A stretch of DNA of 64,000 bases. It comes from an uncultured Paracoccaceae bacterium. GTDB lineage: Bacteria > Pseudomonadota > Alphaproteobacteria > Rhodobacterales > Rhodobacteraceae. Of this stretch, positions 54,066 through 62,554 are shown piece by piece. The notes beneath the pieces are model-generated. The model made no database searches. It was not told where the DNA came from and was given only the letters and a program-made list of their open reading frames with translations. The position numbers and the translations under genes were made by a program. The stretch lies in assembly GCA_947502145.1 (NCBI GenBank), contig CANMYO010000003.1, positions 124,001 through 188,000 of the forward strand, given 5' to 3'. Each line of letters begins with the position of its first letter. Positions within the stretch are counted from its first letter, which is position 1.

Positions 54066-55117
54066 GGCGCAAGACCCGGTATTGGCGTGGCACTGTCGGG
54101 CCAAAGCCCGATCACCTTGAAGTGGTCGCCCATTTCGGCGGGGTGGGTCAAGCGCCGATGTGCCGCAATGTGGCGGTCAAGCGCCGGTCCGGTCAGCCGG
54201 TCGGCGAGGGCCTGCGCACGGGCGGTGATGCCAAGACGCTCCAGAAACACGCCCTGGGTTGTCACCCGGGAATGCGGCACGGTGCTGGCGGCAGCGATGG
54301 CGGCAAAATCGACATGGGCGGTCAGGTCGACCGCGCCCGGGGTGGTCAGCGGATGCGTCGGCTTGTGCGCCTTGAGCGCCTGCAGCGTGTCGCCCAGACT
54401 GACCCAATCGCCGTAGTCGATCAGGACCGCCGCGCCGCCATATGCGGCAATGCGGCCCGAGAGGCTGGCGACGATGCCGGGCAAGGCCGGGCAATATTCA
54501 ACAATGTCTCCGTCCTGCGTATCCGCGATGCGCCCGGTCAGGAACCGGCGCGGCGCGGAGTCCGATCGGCCAAACACCAAAGCGCCGTCGCTGACCCCCA
54601 CAAGGGTTTCGGACCAGCCCGCGCCCTGCCGGGTAAACTGCCGGATCGGCAGCGCATCAAAGAATTCGTTGGCCACAAGGAAGAGTGGCGCATCCGGTAG
54701 CGCATCAGCGTGGTCCACATGCGTTGCTGTGGGCACGGCCTGCGCCTGTGCCGCCCGCAACGTCGCGGAGGTTTCGACAAACACGACCCGCACCGCGTCA
54801 TGAAACCCCGGCACCGCCGCCGTGGCGCGGATGATATCGGCCATCAGCGTGCCGCGTCCGGGGCCCAGTTCGGCCAGCGTGACGGGATTGGGCGCACCCT
54901 GATCGCGCCAGGCCTGCGCCAGCGCAAGGCCGATCATTTCGCCGAACATCTGGCTGATCTCAGGTGCGGTGACAAAGTCCCCCGCAGCGCCAAAGGGATC
55001 GCGGGTCGCATAATACCCGTGCCTGGGATGCATCAGCGCCTCGGCCATATAATCGGCCAGTGTGATCGGCCCGGTCGCGGCAATGCGCGCAATCAGAAGG
55101 TCGGCAAGGGCCGTCAT
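54062..55117 (-). CDS. MidA/NDUFAF7-type SAM-dependent methyltransferase
   Basis: 351 residues. GPITLADYMAEALMHPRHGY, FVTAPEISQMFGEMIGLALA and LAELGPGRGTLMADI (SAM motif I) are the family blocks. Mitochondrial NDUFAF7 methylates an arginine of a complex I subunit; bacterial roles are unproven. The ATG at 55117 overlaps the lgt stop (ATGA), and the end overlaps pgeF. Confidence 0.93.
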   Translation of the reverse strand: MTALADLLIARIAATGPITLADYMAEALMHPRHGYYATRDPFGAAGDFVTAPEISQMFGEMIGLALAQAWRDQGAPNPVTLAELGPGRGTLMADIIRATAAVPGFHDAVRVVFVETSATLRAAQAQAVPTATHVDHADALPDAPLFLVANEFFDALPIRQFTRQGAGWSETLVGVSDGALVFGRSDSAPRRFLTGRIADTQDGDIVEYCPALPGIVASLSGRIAAYGGAAVLIDYGDWVSLGDTLQALKAHKPTHPLTTPGAVDLTAHVDFAAIAAASTVPHSRVTTQGVFLERLGITARAQALADRLTGPALDRHIAAHRRLTHPAEMGDHFKVIGLWPDSATPIPGLAP

Positions 55118-55986
55118 CGGCGGCGCAGCGCCAGGATGAGCAGGGCAAGGCCAATCAGGATCATCGGCGTGGACAGGATTTGCCCCATGGTCAGCCCCCA
55201 TTCGCCAAAATCGAGCCGCCAGCCCAGCGGGTTGTCCGGGGTTTGGAAAAAGTCATCGGGCTGGCGCAGAAACTCGACCGCAAACCGGGACAGGCCATAA
55301 ATCAGAAAGAATGTGCCAGTCTGCAACCAGTTCCGTTTCAGCGCGCCAAACCGGAAGGTCATCAGAATGAGGATGAGACCCAGCAGGAGCCCTTCAAGAC
55401 CGGCCTCGTAAAGCTGGCTGGGGTGGCGGGCGCAGGGCCCTGCAACGCCGGGACAATCCTGTGCCGCAGTGCCGGGAAATACCACCCCCCAGGGCAGGGT
55501 TGTGGCCCGGCCCCAAAGCTCTGCGTTGATGAAATTGGCCAGTCGCACCAGCAGGATTGCCGGTGTCGCGGCCAGCGCAATGACATCCGCCAGCGGGGCC
55601 AGCGGCACCTGATGGCGGCGCGAAAACACATAGACCGCCAGAATGACGCCAATAAACCCGCCGTGAAAGGACAATCCACCGGTCCAGATCATCGGAATCT
55701 CGATCGGGTTCTGCAGATAGTGCAATGGCCGGTAGACCAGCACATAGCCAAGCCTGCCCCCGGCGATGACGCCGATCACGATATAGGTCAGCAGGTCTTC
55801 GAGCTTGGCCTTTTCCATCGGCGGCGTGTCGGCGGGCCACAAATGGACGCGCCGCAGCGCCGCCGCGATCAACAGCCATCCCAGGCCAATGCCGACGATA
55901 TAGGCCATCGCGTACCAGCGCAGCGCAAAGGGGCCAATCTGGAAGATCACGGGGTCAATTTCGGGGAAGGGAAGCGCACCTGACAT
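55114..55986 (-). CDS. lgt: prolipoprotein diacylglyceryl transferase
   Basis: A 290-residue inner-membrane enzyme that adds diacylglycerol to the lipobox Cys of prolipoproteins. FQIGPFALRWYAMAYIVGI, GGRLGYVLVYR, GGLSFHGGFIG, RLANFINAELWGR and HPSQLYEAGLEG are diagnostic, and about seven helices are predicted. The ATG at 55986 has AGGAAT upstream and removes a long implausible extension. It starts an operon with MidA and pgeF and diverges from ubiK. Confidence 0.98.
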   Translation of the reverse strand: MSGALPFPEIDPVIFQIGPFALRWYAMAYIVGIGLGWLLIAAALRRVHLWPADTPPMEKAKLEDLLTYIVIGVIAGGRLGYVLVYRPLHYLQNPIEIPMIWTGGLSFHGGFIGVILAVYVFSRRHQVPLAPLADVIALAATPAILLVRLANFINAELWGRATTLPWGVVFPGTAAQDCPGVAGPCARHPSQLYEAGLEGLLLGLILILMTFRFGALKRNWLQTGTFFLIYGLSRFAVEFLRQPDDFFQTPDNPLGWRLDFGEWGLTMGQILSTPMILIGLALLILALRRR

Positions 55987-56089
55987 GGCGCTATTCCTGT
56001 GATGCGACGGGGGGGAAGTCAACCGGTCGCAGTTGCGCTTTGCCGCCGACCACCCCATATGAGGATAACAGCAAAAGGGGAGCATTCTC

Positions 56090-56335
56090 ATGCAGTCCAA
56101 GAACAAGATTTTCGACGATCTGAGCCAGTTGATGACCAATGCCATGGGCGTCGCACAGGGCGCCAAGGATGAGGCGAACACCGCGATGAAGGGTATGATG
56201 GACCGCTGGCTGGCGGATCGCGACTTTGTCACCCGCGAAGAATTTGATGCGGTGCGGGCCATGGCGCAGAAGGCGCGCGAAGAAAATGCAGCGCTTGAGG
56301 CGCGGATCGCCGCCTTGGAGACTGACGCGAAGTAA
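56090..56335 (+). CDS. ubiK: UbiK/BMFP family protein (ubiquinone synthesis accessory factor)
   Basis: An 81-residue coiled-coil protein. NKIFDDLSQLMTNAMGVAQG and FVTREEFDAVRAMAQKAREE, followed by an ALEARIAALE heptad, match the BMFP (YqiC/UbiK) family. In E. coli UbiK binds UbiJ and lipids in aerobic ubiquinone synthesis. AAAAGGGGA lies upstream of the ATG. It is divergent from lgt, with a membrane gene 47 bp downstream. Confidence 0.9.
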   Translation: MQSKNKIFDDLSQLMTNAMGVAQGAKDEANTAMKGMMDRWLADRDFVTREEFDAVRAMAQKAREENAALEARIAALETDAK

Positions 56336-56382
56336 AGACCCGCTGCCATTTTTTTGCCCATCTGTTGTGCCAAGCTGGCGCG

Positions 56383-56832
56383 ATGGGCATGACGAATACA
56401 GATTGTTTTCGCATCGCGGCGGCCAGCTTTGCCGGTGCACGCTGGGCGGCCTTTTGGACCGTCTGCATGTTCGCGTTGATCTTCTGGCAGGTTGTACCGC
56501 ATGAAATGGCGGTCGTTCTGCCGCTGACCTATGGGGTGGCACTGGTCTTGTGGTTCGGCTGCATGCTGGTGGTGCTGACGCTGGGGTTGGCGACCTTTCC
56601 CGCGCAATGGGCCAAACGACAGGCGCTGTGGGCGTTGATCATCGGCTTTGCCGCCGCGGGGCTGACATTTACCCTGATCCACCATTCTGCCACGCTGGTC
56701 GGCGATGCGCTGCGGGCGATCGACATCCCGCTTTACCGCGGCACGTCGATGACCGCGGGACCGTTCCTGTTTGGGATGATCGGTGTGTGGTCCGGGGTTT
56801 CTGCCGCGCAGACGCTTGGCGGCACCGTTTAG
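56383..56832 (+). CDS. hypothetical four-helix membrane protein
   Basis: About 149 residues, starting at the ATG at 56383 or 56389. Four hydrophobic segments are visible (WAAFWTVCMFALIFWQVV, MAVVLPLTYGVALVLWFGC, ALWALIIGFAAAGLTFTLI and GPFLFGMIGVWSGVSAAQ). No family motif recognised. It is co-directional with ubiK. The 250 bp downstream (56833-57082) carry a small hairpin AGGTTTC/GAAACCT near 56870 and two GGGGC(C)AGAAC-like stretches but no gene. Confidence 0.65.
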   Translation: MGMTNTDCFRIAAASFAGARWAAFWTVCMFALIFWQVVPHEMAVVLPLTYGVALVLWFGCMLVVLTLGLATFPAQWAKRQALWALIIGFAAAGLTFTLIHHSATLVGDALRAIDIPLYRGTSMTAGPFLFGMIGVWSGVSAAQTLGGTV

Positions 56833-57082
56833 CGCCGATCTCAGACCGACTTTTGTTAATGAACATGAAGGTTTCGTTAAGAAACCTGTGGGCAATTGCA
56901 TTTTCTTGCAGAAGTTGCGGCTGGCCGGCAGTTATCCCCAAGAAAGTGCTTTACAGGAGCCCCCGTGCTGGCCCACCATATATCGTAGGGGCAGAACAAG
57001 AACCATACTGTCCTTAGAGCAGAGGCATAGCTTTTGGGGCTGCCAATTTACCCCAGGGGCCAGAACCTAAGGGGCTGCAGGC

Positions 57083-57586
57083 ATGGCACTTTCCGAACAT
57101 TACCTGGATGCGGAAGACATCCACCCAATTGATCTTGTCGAACACGTGGCAGAGCATCACGCGTGGGAGTTTGACCGTATTCACGACGATCAGATCGCGA
57201 TGGCGGTTGAGGGACAATGGCGGACCTATTCGATCACGCTGGCCTGGTCGGCCTATGATGAAACGCTGCGCCTGATCTGCACCTTCGAGATGGAGCCTCC
57301 GGCAGAGCGGATGCCAGCGCTTTATGAGGCGCTGAATGCAATCAATGATCAATGCTGGGCAGGGGCGTTTACCTGGTGGTCAGAGCAGCAGATGATGGTC
57401 TACCGGTACGGGCTGGTGCTGTCGGGCGAGCAGACCGCGGGGCCGGATCAGATCGACACGATGATCAATGCCGCGGTGATGAGCTGCGAACGTTACTATC
57501 CGGCCATCCAACTTGTAACCTGGGCGGAGCGGACCCCGGCGGAGGCGCTGCAGGTCGCCATGACCGAGGCATACGGGCGCGCGTAG
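57083..57586 (+). CDS. YbjN domain-containing protein
   Basis: 167 residues. The YbjN/type III chaperone-like fold is suggested by WEFDRIHDDQIAMAVEGQWR, FEMEPPAERMPALYEALNAI and MMVYRYGLVLSGEQTAGPDQ. In enterobacteria YbjN affects motility and stress tolerance; the role in Roseobacter relatives is unknown. It is cytoplasmic, with acidic surface residues. It precedes proC, with paired hairpins between them. Confidence 0.85.
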   Translation: MALSEHYLDAEDIHPIDLVEHVAEHHAWEFDRIHDDQIAMAVEGQWRTYSITLAWSAYDETLRLICTFEMEPPAERMPALYEALNAINDQCWAGAFTWWSEQQMMVYRYGLVLSGEQTAGPDQIDTMINAAVMSCERYYPAIQLVTWAERTPAEALQVAMTEAYGRA

Positions 57587-57595
57587 GTTTTGCGC

Positions 57596-57646
57596 TGCGG
57601 GCTTTGCCCGCATCGCGAGGGGGCAGGCCGCTGCGCGGCCTGCCCC
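57596..57646. repeat. two adjacent perfect hairpins
   Basis: TGCGGGC-TTT-GCCCGCA (57596-57612) is followed 7 bp later by a 12-bp perfect stem, GGGGCAGGCCGC/GCGGCCTGCCCC with loop TGC (57620-57646). Neither has a T run. They could protect the YbjN transcript end, act as a weak terminator or be a REP-like element. Confidence 0.6.
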
Positions 57647-57743
57647 GATACGTTGCCGGTCCTGCACAGGTCTGGCCCGCCGCGCGATCTGTTGTTGTTG
57701 TGGCGATGATTGCCTAAGACGGCATTGCCCCGGTGGAGGACAT

Positions 57744-58565
57744 ATGACGATGCACATGGATGATGTGGCCGCGCGCGGTCTGGTATTGCTGGGATGTGGC
57801 AAGATGGGGTCGGCGATGCTGGAGGGCTGGCTTAACCAGGGTTTGCCTGCCACTGCCGTCTGGGTGCTGGACCCGCAGCCATCGGCCTGGTTGCGCGCAC
57901 AGGGGGTGCATATCAACGCTGACTTACCCGCTGACCCGGCGCTGGTGCTCATTGCCGTAAAACCGCAGATGATGGGCGATGCCCTGCCGCGGTTGGCGGC
58001 CATGGGTGGCGGCAAGACGCTGTTCGTTTCTGTCGCAGCGGGCACCGGCATTGCCGCCTATGAGGCGGTGCTGGGCGCGGGCACGCCGATCATCCGCGCG
58101 ATGCCAAACACGCCCGCAGCGGTGGGGCGCGGTATCACCGCGCTGATTGGCAATGACATTGCCACCGAAACGCATATGGCCCTGGCAGAAGTGCTGCTGC
58201 GCGCGGTGGGGCAGACCGTGCGGCTGGACAACGAAGGGCAGATGGATGCGGTGACGGCCGTGTCAGGCTCTGGCCCGGCCTACGTGTTCCACCTGATCGA
58301 AACGCTGGCCGCGGCGGGTGAGGCAGAGGGTCTGCCCGCTGAACTGGCCATGGCACTGGCAAAGGCGACGGTGGGCGGCGCCGGGCAACTGGCCGAAGAC
58401 GCCGCCGAAGACCCCGGACAGCTGCGGGTCAATGTCACCTCGCCCAATGGCACAACACAGGCCGCCCTTGCGGTGCTGATGGACGAAACAGATGGATTTC
58501 CGGCCCTCATGACCCGCGCGGTCAAGGCCGCTGCGGACAGATCGCGGGAGTTGGGACGTGGCTGA
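57744..58565 (+). CDS. proC: pyrroline-5-carboxylate reductase
   Basis: A 273-residue enzyme, the last step of proline synthesis. LVLLGCGKMGSAMLEGWL (NADPH-binding), IAVKPQMM, IIRAMPNTPAAVGRGITAL and VSGSGPAYVFHLIETL are the family motifs, and the C-terminal TSPNGTTQAALAVL is present. GGAGGACAT precedes the ATG. The stop overlaps the start of the CsaA-like gene by 8 bp. Confidence 0.97.
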   Translation: MTMHMDDVAARGLVLLGCGKMGSAMLEGWLNQGLPATAVWVLDPQPSAWLRAQGVHINADLPADPALVLIAVKPQMMGDALPRLAAMGGGKTLFVSVAAGTGIAAYEAVLGAGTPIIRAMPNTPAAVGRGITALIGNDIATETHMALAEVLLRAVGQTVRLDNEGQMDAVTAVSGSGPAYVFHLIETLAAAGEAEGLPAELAMALAKATVGGAGQLAEDAAEDPGQLRVNVTSPNGTTQAALAVLMDETDGFPALMTRAVKAAADRSRELGRG

Positions 58566-58896
58566 GATAAGCTTTGACGATTTCATGAAAGTTGACGTGC
58601 GGGTGGGCCGCGTCACGCGGGCCGAACCCTATCCGGAGGCCCGCAAACCGGCGATCAAGATGTGGGTCGATTTCGGCGATGAGCTGGGCGAGAAAAAGAC
58701 CTCTGCCCAGATCACCGCCCATTACGACCCGGCCAAGCTGATTGGCAAGCAAGTGCTGGCGGTGGTCAATTTCCCGCCACGCCAGATCGGCAAGTTCATG
58801 TCCGAGGTTCTGGTGCTGGGGATGCCGGATGCCGCGGGCGAAGTTGTGCTGGTGGGGCCGGATCAGCCGGTCCCGGTCGGAGGGCGGCTACATTGA
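58558..58896 (+). CDS. CsaA-like tRNA-binding-domain protein
   Basis: 112 residues starting at GTG. The EMAP/OB-fold tRNA-binding domain is seen in DFMKVDVRVGRVTRAEPYPE, KMWVDFGDELGEKKTSAQI and KQVLAVVNFPPRQIGKFMSE. In Bacillus CsaA has chaperone activity, and YgjH-like proteins bind tRNA. It overlaps proC upstream and the dehydrogenase downstream (TTGA), so the three genes form one unit. Confidence 0.93.
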   Translation: MAEISFDDFMKVDVRVGRVTRAEPYPEARKPAIKMWVDFGDELGEKKTSAQITAHYDPAKLIGKQVLAVVNFPPRQIGKFMSEVLVLGMPDAAGEVVLVGPDQPVPVGGRLH

Positions 58897-59834
58897 AACG
58901 GATTCTGCTGACCCGCACCTTCCCCGCCGCCACCACCGCGGCCGCGCAGGCGCGATATCACGTGACACAGCGCGACAGCGATGCGCCGATGACCGAAGCG
59001 GAGGCCACCGCCGCGCTGGAGGACCACGACGCGATCCTCTGTTCGATCGGGGATCAGTTCACCGCCAAGGCCTTTGAAAGCCCGCATCTGCGCTGCAAGA
59101 TGATTGCCAACTTTGGCGTGGGGTATAACCACATCGACCTTGCCGCAGCAAAGGCGGCAGGGGTTGCGGTGTCAAACACGCCGGATGTGGTCACGGATGC
59201 AACGGCAGATATTGCCATGACGCTGATCCTGATGACCTGCCGTCGCGCCAGCGAAGGCGAGCGGCTGCTGCGCGCGGGGGCGTGGGACGGATGGAAACCG
59301 ACGCAGTTGCTGGGCCGTCATGTCACCGGCAAGCGGCTTGGCATTGTCGGCATGGGCCGAATCGGGCAGGCCGTCGCAAAACGCGGCCATTATGGGTTCG
59401 GAATGCCGGTGATCTATTTCAACCGCTCGCCCAAGGCGGTCGACGTGCCCGCGCGGCAGGTGGATGACTTGCAGAGCCTGATGTCACAGGCGGATGTCAT
59501 CGTGATCACGGTGCCGGGCGGAAATACGCATCTGATTGATGCCGAAGCGCTGGCACAGATGGATGACGGTGCGGTGCTGGTGAATGTCGCGCGCGGTGAC
59601 GTGATCGACGAAGCGGCGCTGATTGCGGAACTGTCCACAGGGCGGATCAGCGCGGGTCTGGATGTCTATGCCGAGGAACCCGACGTGCCACCAGCGCTGA
59701 TCGGGCTGACCAACGCAGTGCTGTTGCCGCATCTTGGCACGGCCGCGCTTGAGGTGCGCGAGGCGATGGGGCAGATGGCGCTGGACAATATCTCGGCCTG
59801 GGCAGACGGGCTGAGCCTGCCGCAGGGGCTTTAG
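58893..59834 (+). CDS. D-2-hydroxyacid dehydrogenase (glyoxylate/hydroxypyruvate reductase type)
   Basis: 313 residues starting at TTG, which overlaps the previous stop. ANFGVGYNHIDLAAAKAAGV, the NAD(P)-binding LGIVGMGRIGQAVAKRG, VNVARGDVIDEAALI with the catalytic Arg, and LPHLGTAALEVREAMG with the His are standard. It probably reduces glyoxylate or hydroxypyruvate, but substrate choice within this family cannot be read reliably. It ends tail-to-tail with tdk (TTAG). Confidence 0.92.
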   Translation: MKRILLTRTFPAATTAAAQARYHVTQRDSDAPMTEAEATAALEDHDAILCSIGDQFTAKAFESPHLRCKMIANFGVGYNHIDLAAAKAAGVAVSNTPDVVTDATADIAMTLILMTCRRASEGERLLRAGAWDGWKPTQLLGRHVTGKRLGIVGMGRIGQAVAKRGHYGFGMPVIYFNRSPKAVDVPARQVDDLQSLMSQADVIVITVPGGNTHLIDAEALAQMDDGAVLVNVARGDVIDEAALIAELSTGRISAGLDVYAEEPDVPPALIGLTNAVLLPHLGTAALEVREAMGQMALDNISAWADGLSLPQGL

Positions 59835-60406
59835 TCGCCGACCGCTTCGCGCCAGTGACGCCGACAGAGCGAGACATAGGATTCATTGCCGCCCACCTGC
59901 ACCTGATCCCCGTCCTTGAGGACCTGCCCCTGAGCGTCCTTGCGCACGACCATCGTCGCCTTCTTGCCGCAAAAGCAAATCGTGCGGACCTCGCGCATTT
60001 CATCAGACAGGGCCAGCAGGGCGGCAGAGCCCGGGAACAGTTTACCCTGAAAATCCACCCGCAGGCCGTAGCACATGATCGGCACGCCCAGATCATCAAC
60101 GGCACGGGCGAGTTGCCAGACTTGATCGGGGTCCAGAAACTGCGCCTCGTCGATGAAAATACAGGCGCAGGGCGACGCCAGGCGAGCTGCGATCTTGGCA
60201 AAAAGGTCTTCGCCCGCCGCAAAAGTGTCTGCGTCCTGCCCAATGCCGATCCGGCTGGCGATCCGGCCCTGTCCGGCGCGATTGTCAAACTTGGCCGTCA
60301 GAAGATAGGTCTGCATACCGCGTTCGGCGTAATTGTGCGCCGCCTGCAACAGGACCGTCGATTTCCCGGCGTTCATGGTGGAGTAATTGAAATAGAGCTT
60401 GGCCAT
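59831..60406 (-). CDS. tdk: thymidine kinase
   Basis: A 191-residue type II thymidine kinase for deoxynucleoside salvage. The P-loop is STMNAGKSTVLLQAAHNY, Walker B is CIFIDEAQFL, and the lasso region ends GNESYVSLCRRHW. Zinc ligands are in ICFCGKKA and the later C-x2-H. The ATG at 60406 begins the family-typical AKLYFNYSTMN. It diverges across 273 bp from the next gene, where no further gene is seen. Confidence 0.97.
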   Translation of the reverse strand: MAKLYFNYSTMNAGKSTVLLQAAHNYAERGMQTYLLTAKFDNRAGQGRIASRIGIGQDADTFAAGEDLFAKIAARLASPCACIFIDEAQFLDPDQVWQLARAVDDLGVPIMCYGLRVDFQGKLFPGSAALLALSDEMREVRTICFCGKKATMVVRKDAQGQVLKDGDQVQVGGNESYVSLCRRHWREAVGD

Positions 60407-60679
60407 GGCAGCGTCATAACTGCGCCGGGCACGCCTTTGCAAGCGCGCCCGGACTGACGTGAGTGGTGGCCAGAACGCGGTCGATTGGGGCGATCCGCAT
60501 TCTGGCCTGTCCGACGATACACACCCGCAGTTTTGCGTCCCAAAACGACAGGACGTTACGCCGCAGGCGCGTCATGTACCGCGTTTTGAACATGACATTT
60601 GGCCGCCACGGCTTTAATGGGAATGAGGGGATGTGTTTCCCCGGCCAAGTGTCGGGGCAACAAGGGGAGAAAAAAGAAG

Positions 60680-61135
60680 ATGGCAACATCTGATCTATAT
60701 CTAAAGCGCCACACCGAAGCGCTGGTCAAAGACGTCGGAATCGCTGCAGCCTGTGAGCTGACCGGCAAGTCCAAGGCGACCCTGGGGCGCTATTATTCGG
60801 ACAAGGACGAACACGCGGACCGGTTTATGCCGATTGATGCTGTGGCGGCCCTTGAGACGGCGGCAAGCTATCCGCATGTGACGGCGGCGCTGTCGGAACT
60901 ACGGGGCATCACCATATCGCTAGGCAGTTCAGAAGCCCCTGAATCCAAAGGGGTAAATTCGGATGTTGTGGCCTTGAGCCAGCGCTTTGCCGCGCTGATG
61001 GCTGAATACCACGAGAGCATTCAGGATGGCACGATTTCGATCAATGAAGCCAAGCGGCTATTGGCGGAAACGACGGGGCTGCAAAAGGTTCTTCTGAACA
61101 TGAAACTTCACCTTGAAAGCGACATCATCGCCTGA
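60680..61135 (+). CDS. hypothetical protein, possible phage CII-like DNA-binding fold
   Basis: 151 residues. The N-terminal 75 residues (LYLKRHTEALVKDVGIAAAC, then ELTGKSKATLGRYYSDKDEH) look like a helix-turn-helix. The spacing and the later FMPIDAVAALE recall the Phage_CP76/CII-like regulators, a weak resemblance. The C-terminus is helical (SINEAKRLLAETTGLQKVLL). AAGGGGAG lies upstream of the ATG. No other phage genes are nearby, so it is probably chromosomal. Confidence 0.6.
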   Translation: MATSDLYLKRHTEALVKDVGIAAACELTGKSKATLGRYYSDKDEHADRFMPIDAVAALETAASYPHVTAALSELRGITISLGSSEAPESKGVNSDVVALSQRFAALMAEYHESIQDGTISINEAKRLLAETTGLQKVLLNMKLHLESDIIA

Positions 61136-61186
61136 CCGGGCCGAGATGTCAGATGTTATCCCCCGGCGTCGTTGTACGCCAGTGAT

Positions 61187-61203
61187 GCCGCGCTTAGCGC
61201 GGC
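61187..61203. repeat. hairpin between convergent genes
   Basis: GCCGCGC-TTA-GCGCGGC is a perfect 7-bp stem in the 237-bp gap between the HTH-like gene and the FabH-like gene. No T run follows, so termination is uncertain. Nothing else is seen in the gap. Confidence 0.4.
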
Positions 61204-61372
61204 GCCTGATGATCCGGGCGATCTGCTGCCGGCTTTGGTGCGTTACAGGATATGACGTGGCGTCAGCCTACCCCGGTCCGTGCCACGTTTGGCGTAGGGT
61301 TTTGCGCGTCCCGGGGTAGTGATCGCCGCCAATGCCGGGGGCCGGAGGCTATGGTGCTGAACGCGGCTTTGG

Positions 61373-62485
61373 TCAGCCCCGTTCAACAATGACAGAGCCA
61401 ACGGAATAGCCCGCCCCGAATGAGCAGATGATCCCGAGATCACCGGCATTCAGATCATCGGAATGTTTGCTGAAAGCAATGATCGATCCGGCAGAGGAAG
61501 TATTGGCGTAATCCTGCAGGATATTGGGCTGTTCCCCCGGCCCCGGATCGCGACCCAGCACCTTCTTGCCGATATAGTCGTTCATTGTCTTGTTGGCCTG
61601 ATGCAACCAGAGCCGTTTGAGATCGTCAGCGCCGATGCCTTCATCCGCCATATGGCTGGCGATATGTTTGCTGACCAGTGGCAGCACCTCTTTGAACACC
61701 TTGCGCCCGTTCTGCATGAACTGCATGTCGCGGCGGTCTTCCATCTGATCGTGGGTGCGGCGCAGATAGCCGTTGTTGTTGCGGATATTATTGCTGAATT
61801 GCGTGGCGCAGCGGGTTGACCTGATCTTGAAATGCCGCGCGGGGGCATCGGTGTCGCGCTGCAAGAGCGTTGCGGTGGCCACATCGCCAAAGATGAAATG
61901 GCAATCGCGATCACGCCATTCCAGATGCGCGCTGCAAATCTCGGGGTTGACCACAAGCGCGGTGCGCACCGATCCGGCGCGGATCATGTCCGCCGCGGTT
62001 TGAATCCCGAATGTCGCGCTGGAGCAGGCCACATTCATGTCAAACGCAAAGCCGCCTGCGCCAAGCAGTTGCTGGATTTCAACGGCAATCGCCGGATAGG
62101 CGCGTTCCATGTTGGAGGCCGCACAGATCACCACATCGACAATCGCCGGATCAAGATTGCCCAGGGCCTTGCAGGCGGCATCAATCCCGATCTCGGCCAT
62201 ATAGGAGGGCGCATCATCGTCGCGGGCGGGCAGGCTGGGGTACATGCGTGTCGGATCAAGGATGCCTGTTTTATCAAGAACATAACGCCGTTCAATCCCC
62301 GATGCGGCGAGGATGAATTCAGACGAGGATTGCGGCTTTTCCGCCAGGGTTCCGGCGGCGATGGCCGCGGCGTTTTCCGCATTCCACAGGTCAGCATGCG
62401 CGTTAAAGGCGGCGACAAGTTCGTCATTGGTGATTGTATGTTCCGGGGTGAAAACCCCGGTCCCGGTGATTGCTACGCCATGCAT
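61373..62485 (-). CDS. beta-ketoacyl-ACP synthase III family protein (FabH-like)
   Basis: 370 residues, longer than classic FabH (about 320). The thiolase fold keeps the catalytic Cys154 (NVACSSATFG), His295 (LWLHQANKTM) and Asn328 (YANTSSAGSI), so it should be active in Claisen condensation. Insertions lie around 30-95, including LPARDDDAPSYMAEIG, and around 225-265. A role in starting fatty-acid synthesis or in a special acyl product is possible; a second, standard FabH would be expected elsewhere. It is co-directional with the DUF900 hydrolase upstream, 69 bp apart. Confidence 0.9.
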   Translation of the reverse strand: MHGVAITGTGVFTPEHTITNDELVAAFNAHADLWNAENAAAIAAGTLAEKPQSSSEFILAASGIERRYVLDKTGILDPTRMYPSLPARDDDAPSYMAEIGIDAACKALGNLDPAIVDVVICAASNMERAYPAIAVEIQQLLGAGGFAFDMNVACSSATFGIQTAADMIRAGSVRTALVVNPEICSAHLEWRDRDCHFIFGDVATATLLQRDTDAPARHFKIRSTRCATQFSNNIRNNNGYLRRTHDQMEDRRDMQFMQNGRKVFKEVLPLVSKHIASHMADEGIGADDLKRLWLHQANKTMNDYIGKKVLGRDPGPGEQPNILQDYANTSSAGSIIAFSKHSDDLNAGDLGIICSFGAGYSVGSVIVERG

Positions 62486-62554
62486 GCCCGCCCCCTGTCC
62501 CGTGTGCCATAGCCTAGGGGAGCGGGCGGGGCAGAGTCGAGCGTGACGCGGCGG

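Noticed and set aside
60680-61135. Prophage remnant
   Set aside because: Only one gene shows weak similarity to a phage regulator; no integrase, capsid, lysis gene or attachment repeat is seen nearby.
61373-62485. Polyketide or secondary-metabolite cluster around the FabH-like gene
   Set aside because: No acyl carrier protein, ketoreductase or modular synthase is nearby; the single gene is better seen as lipid metabolism.
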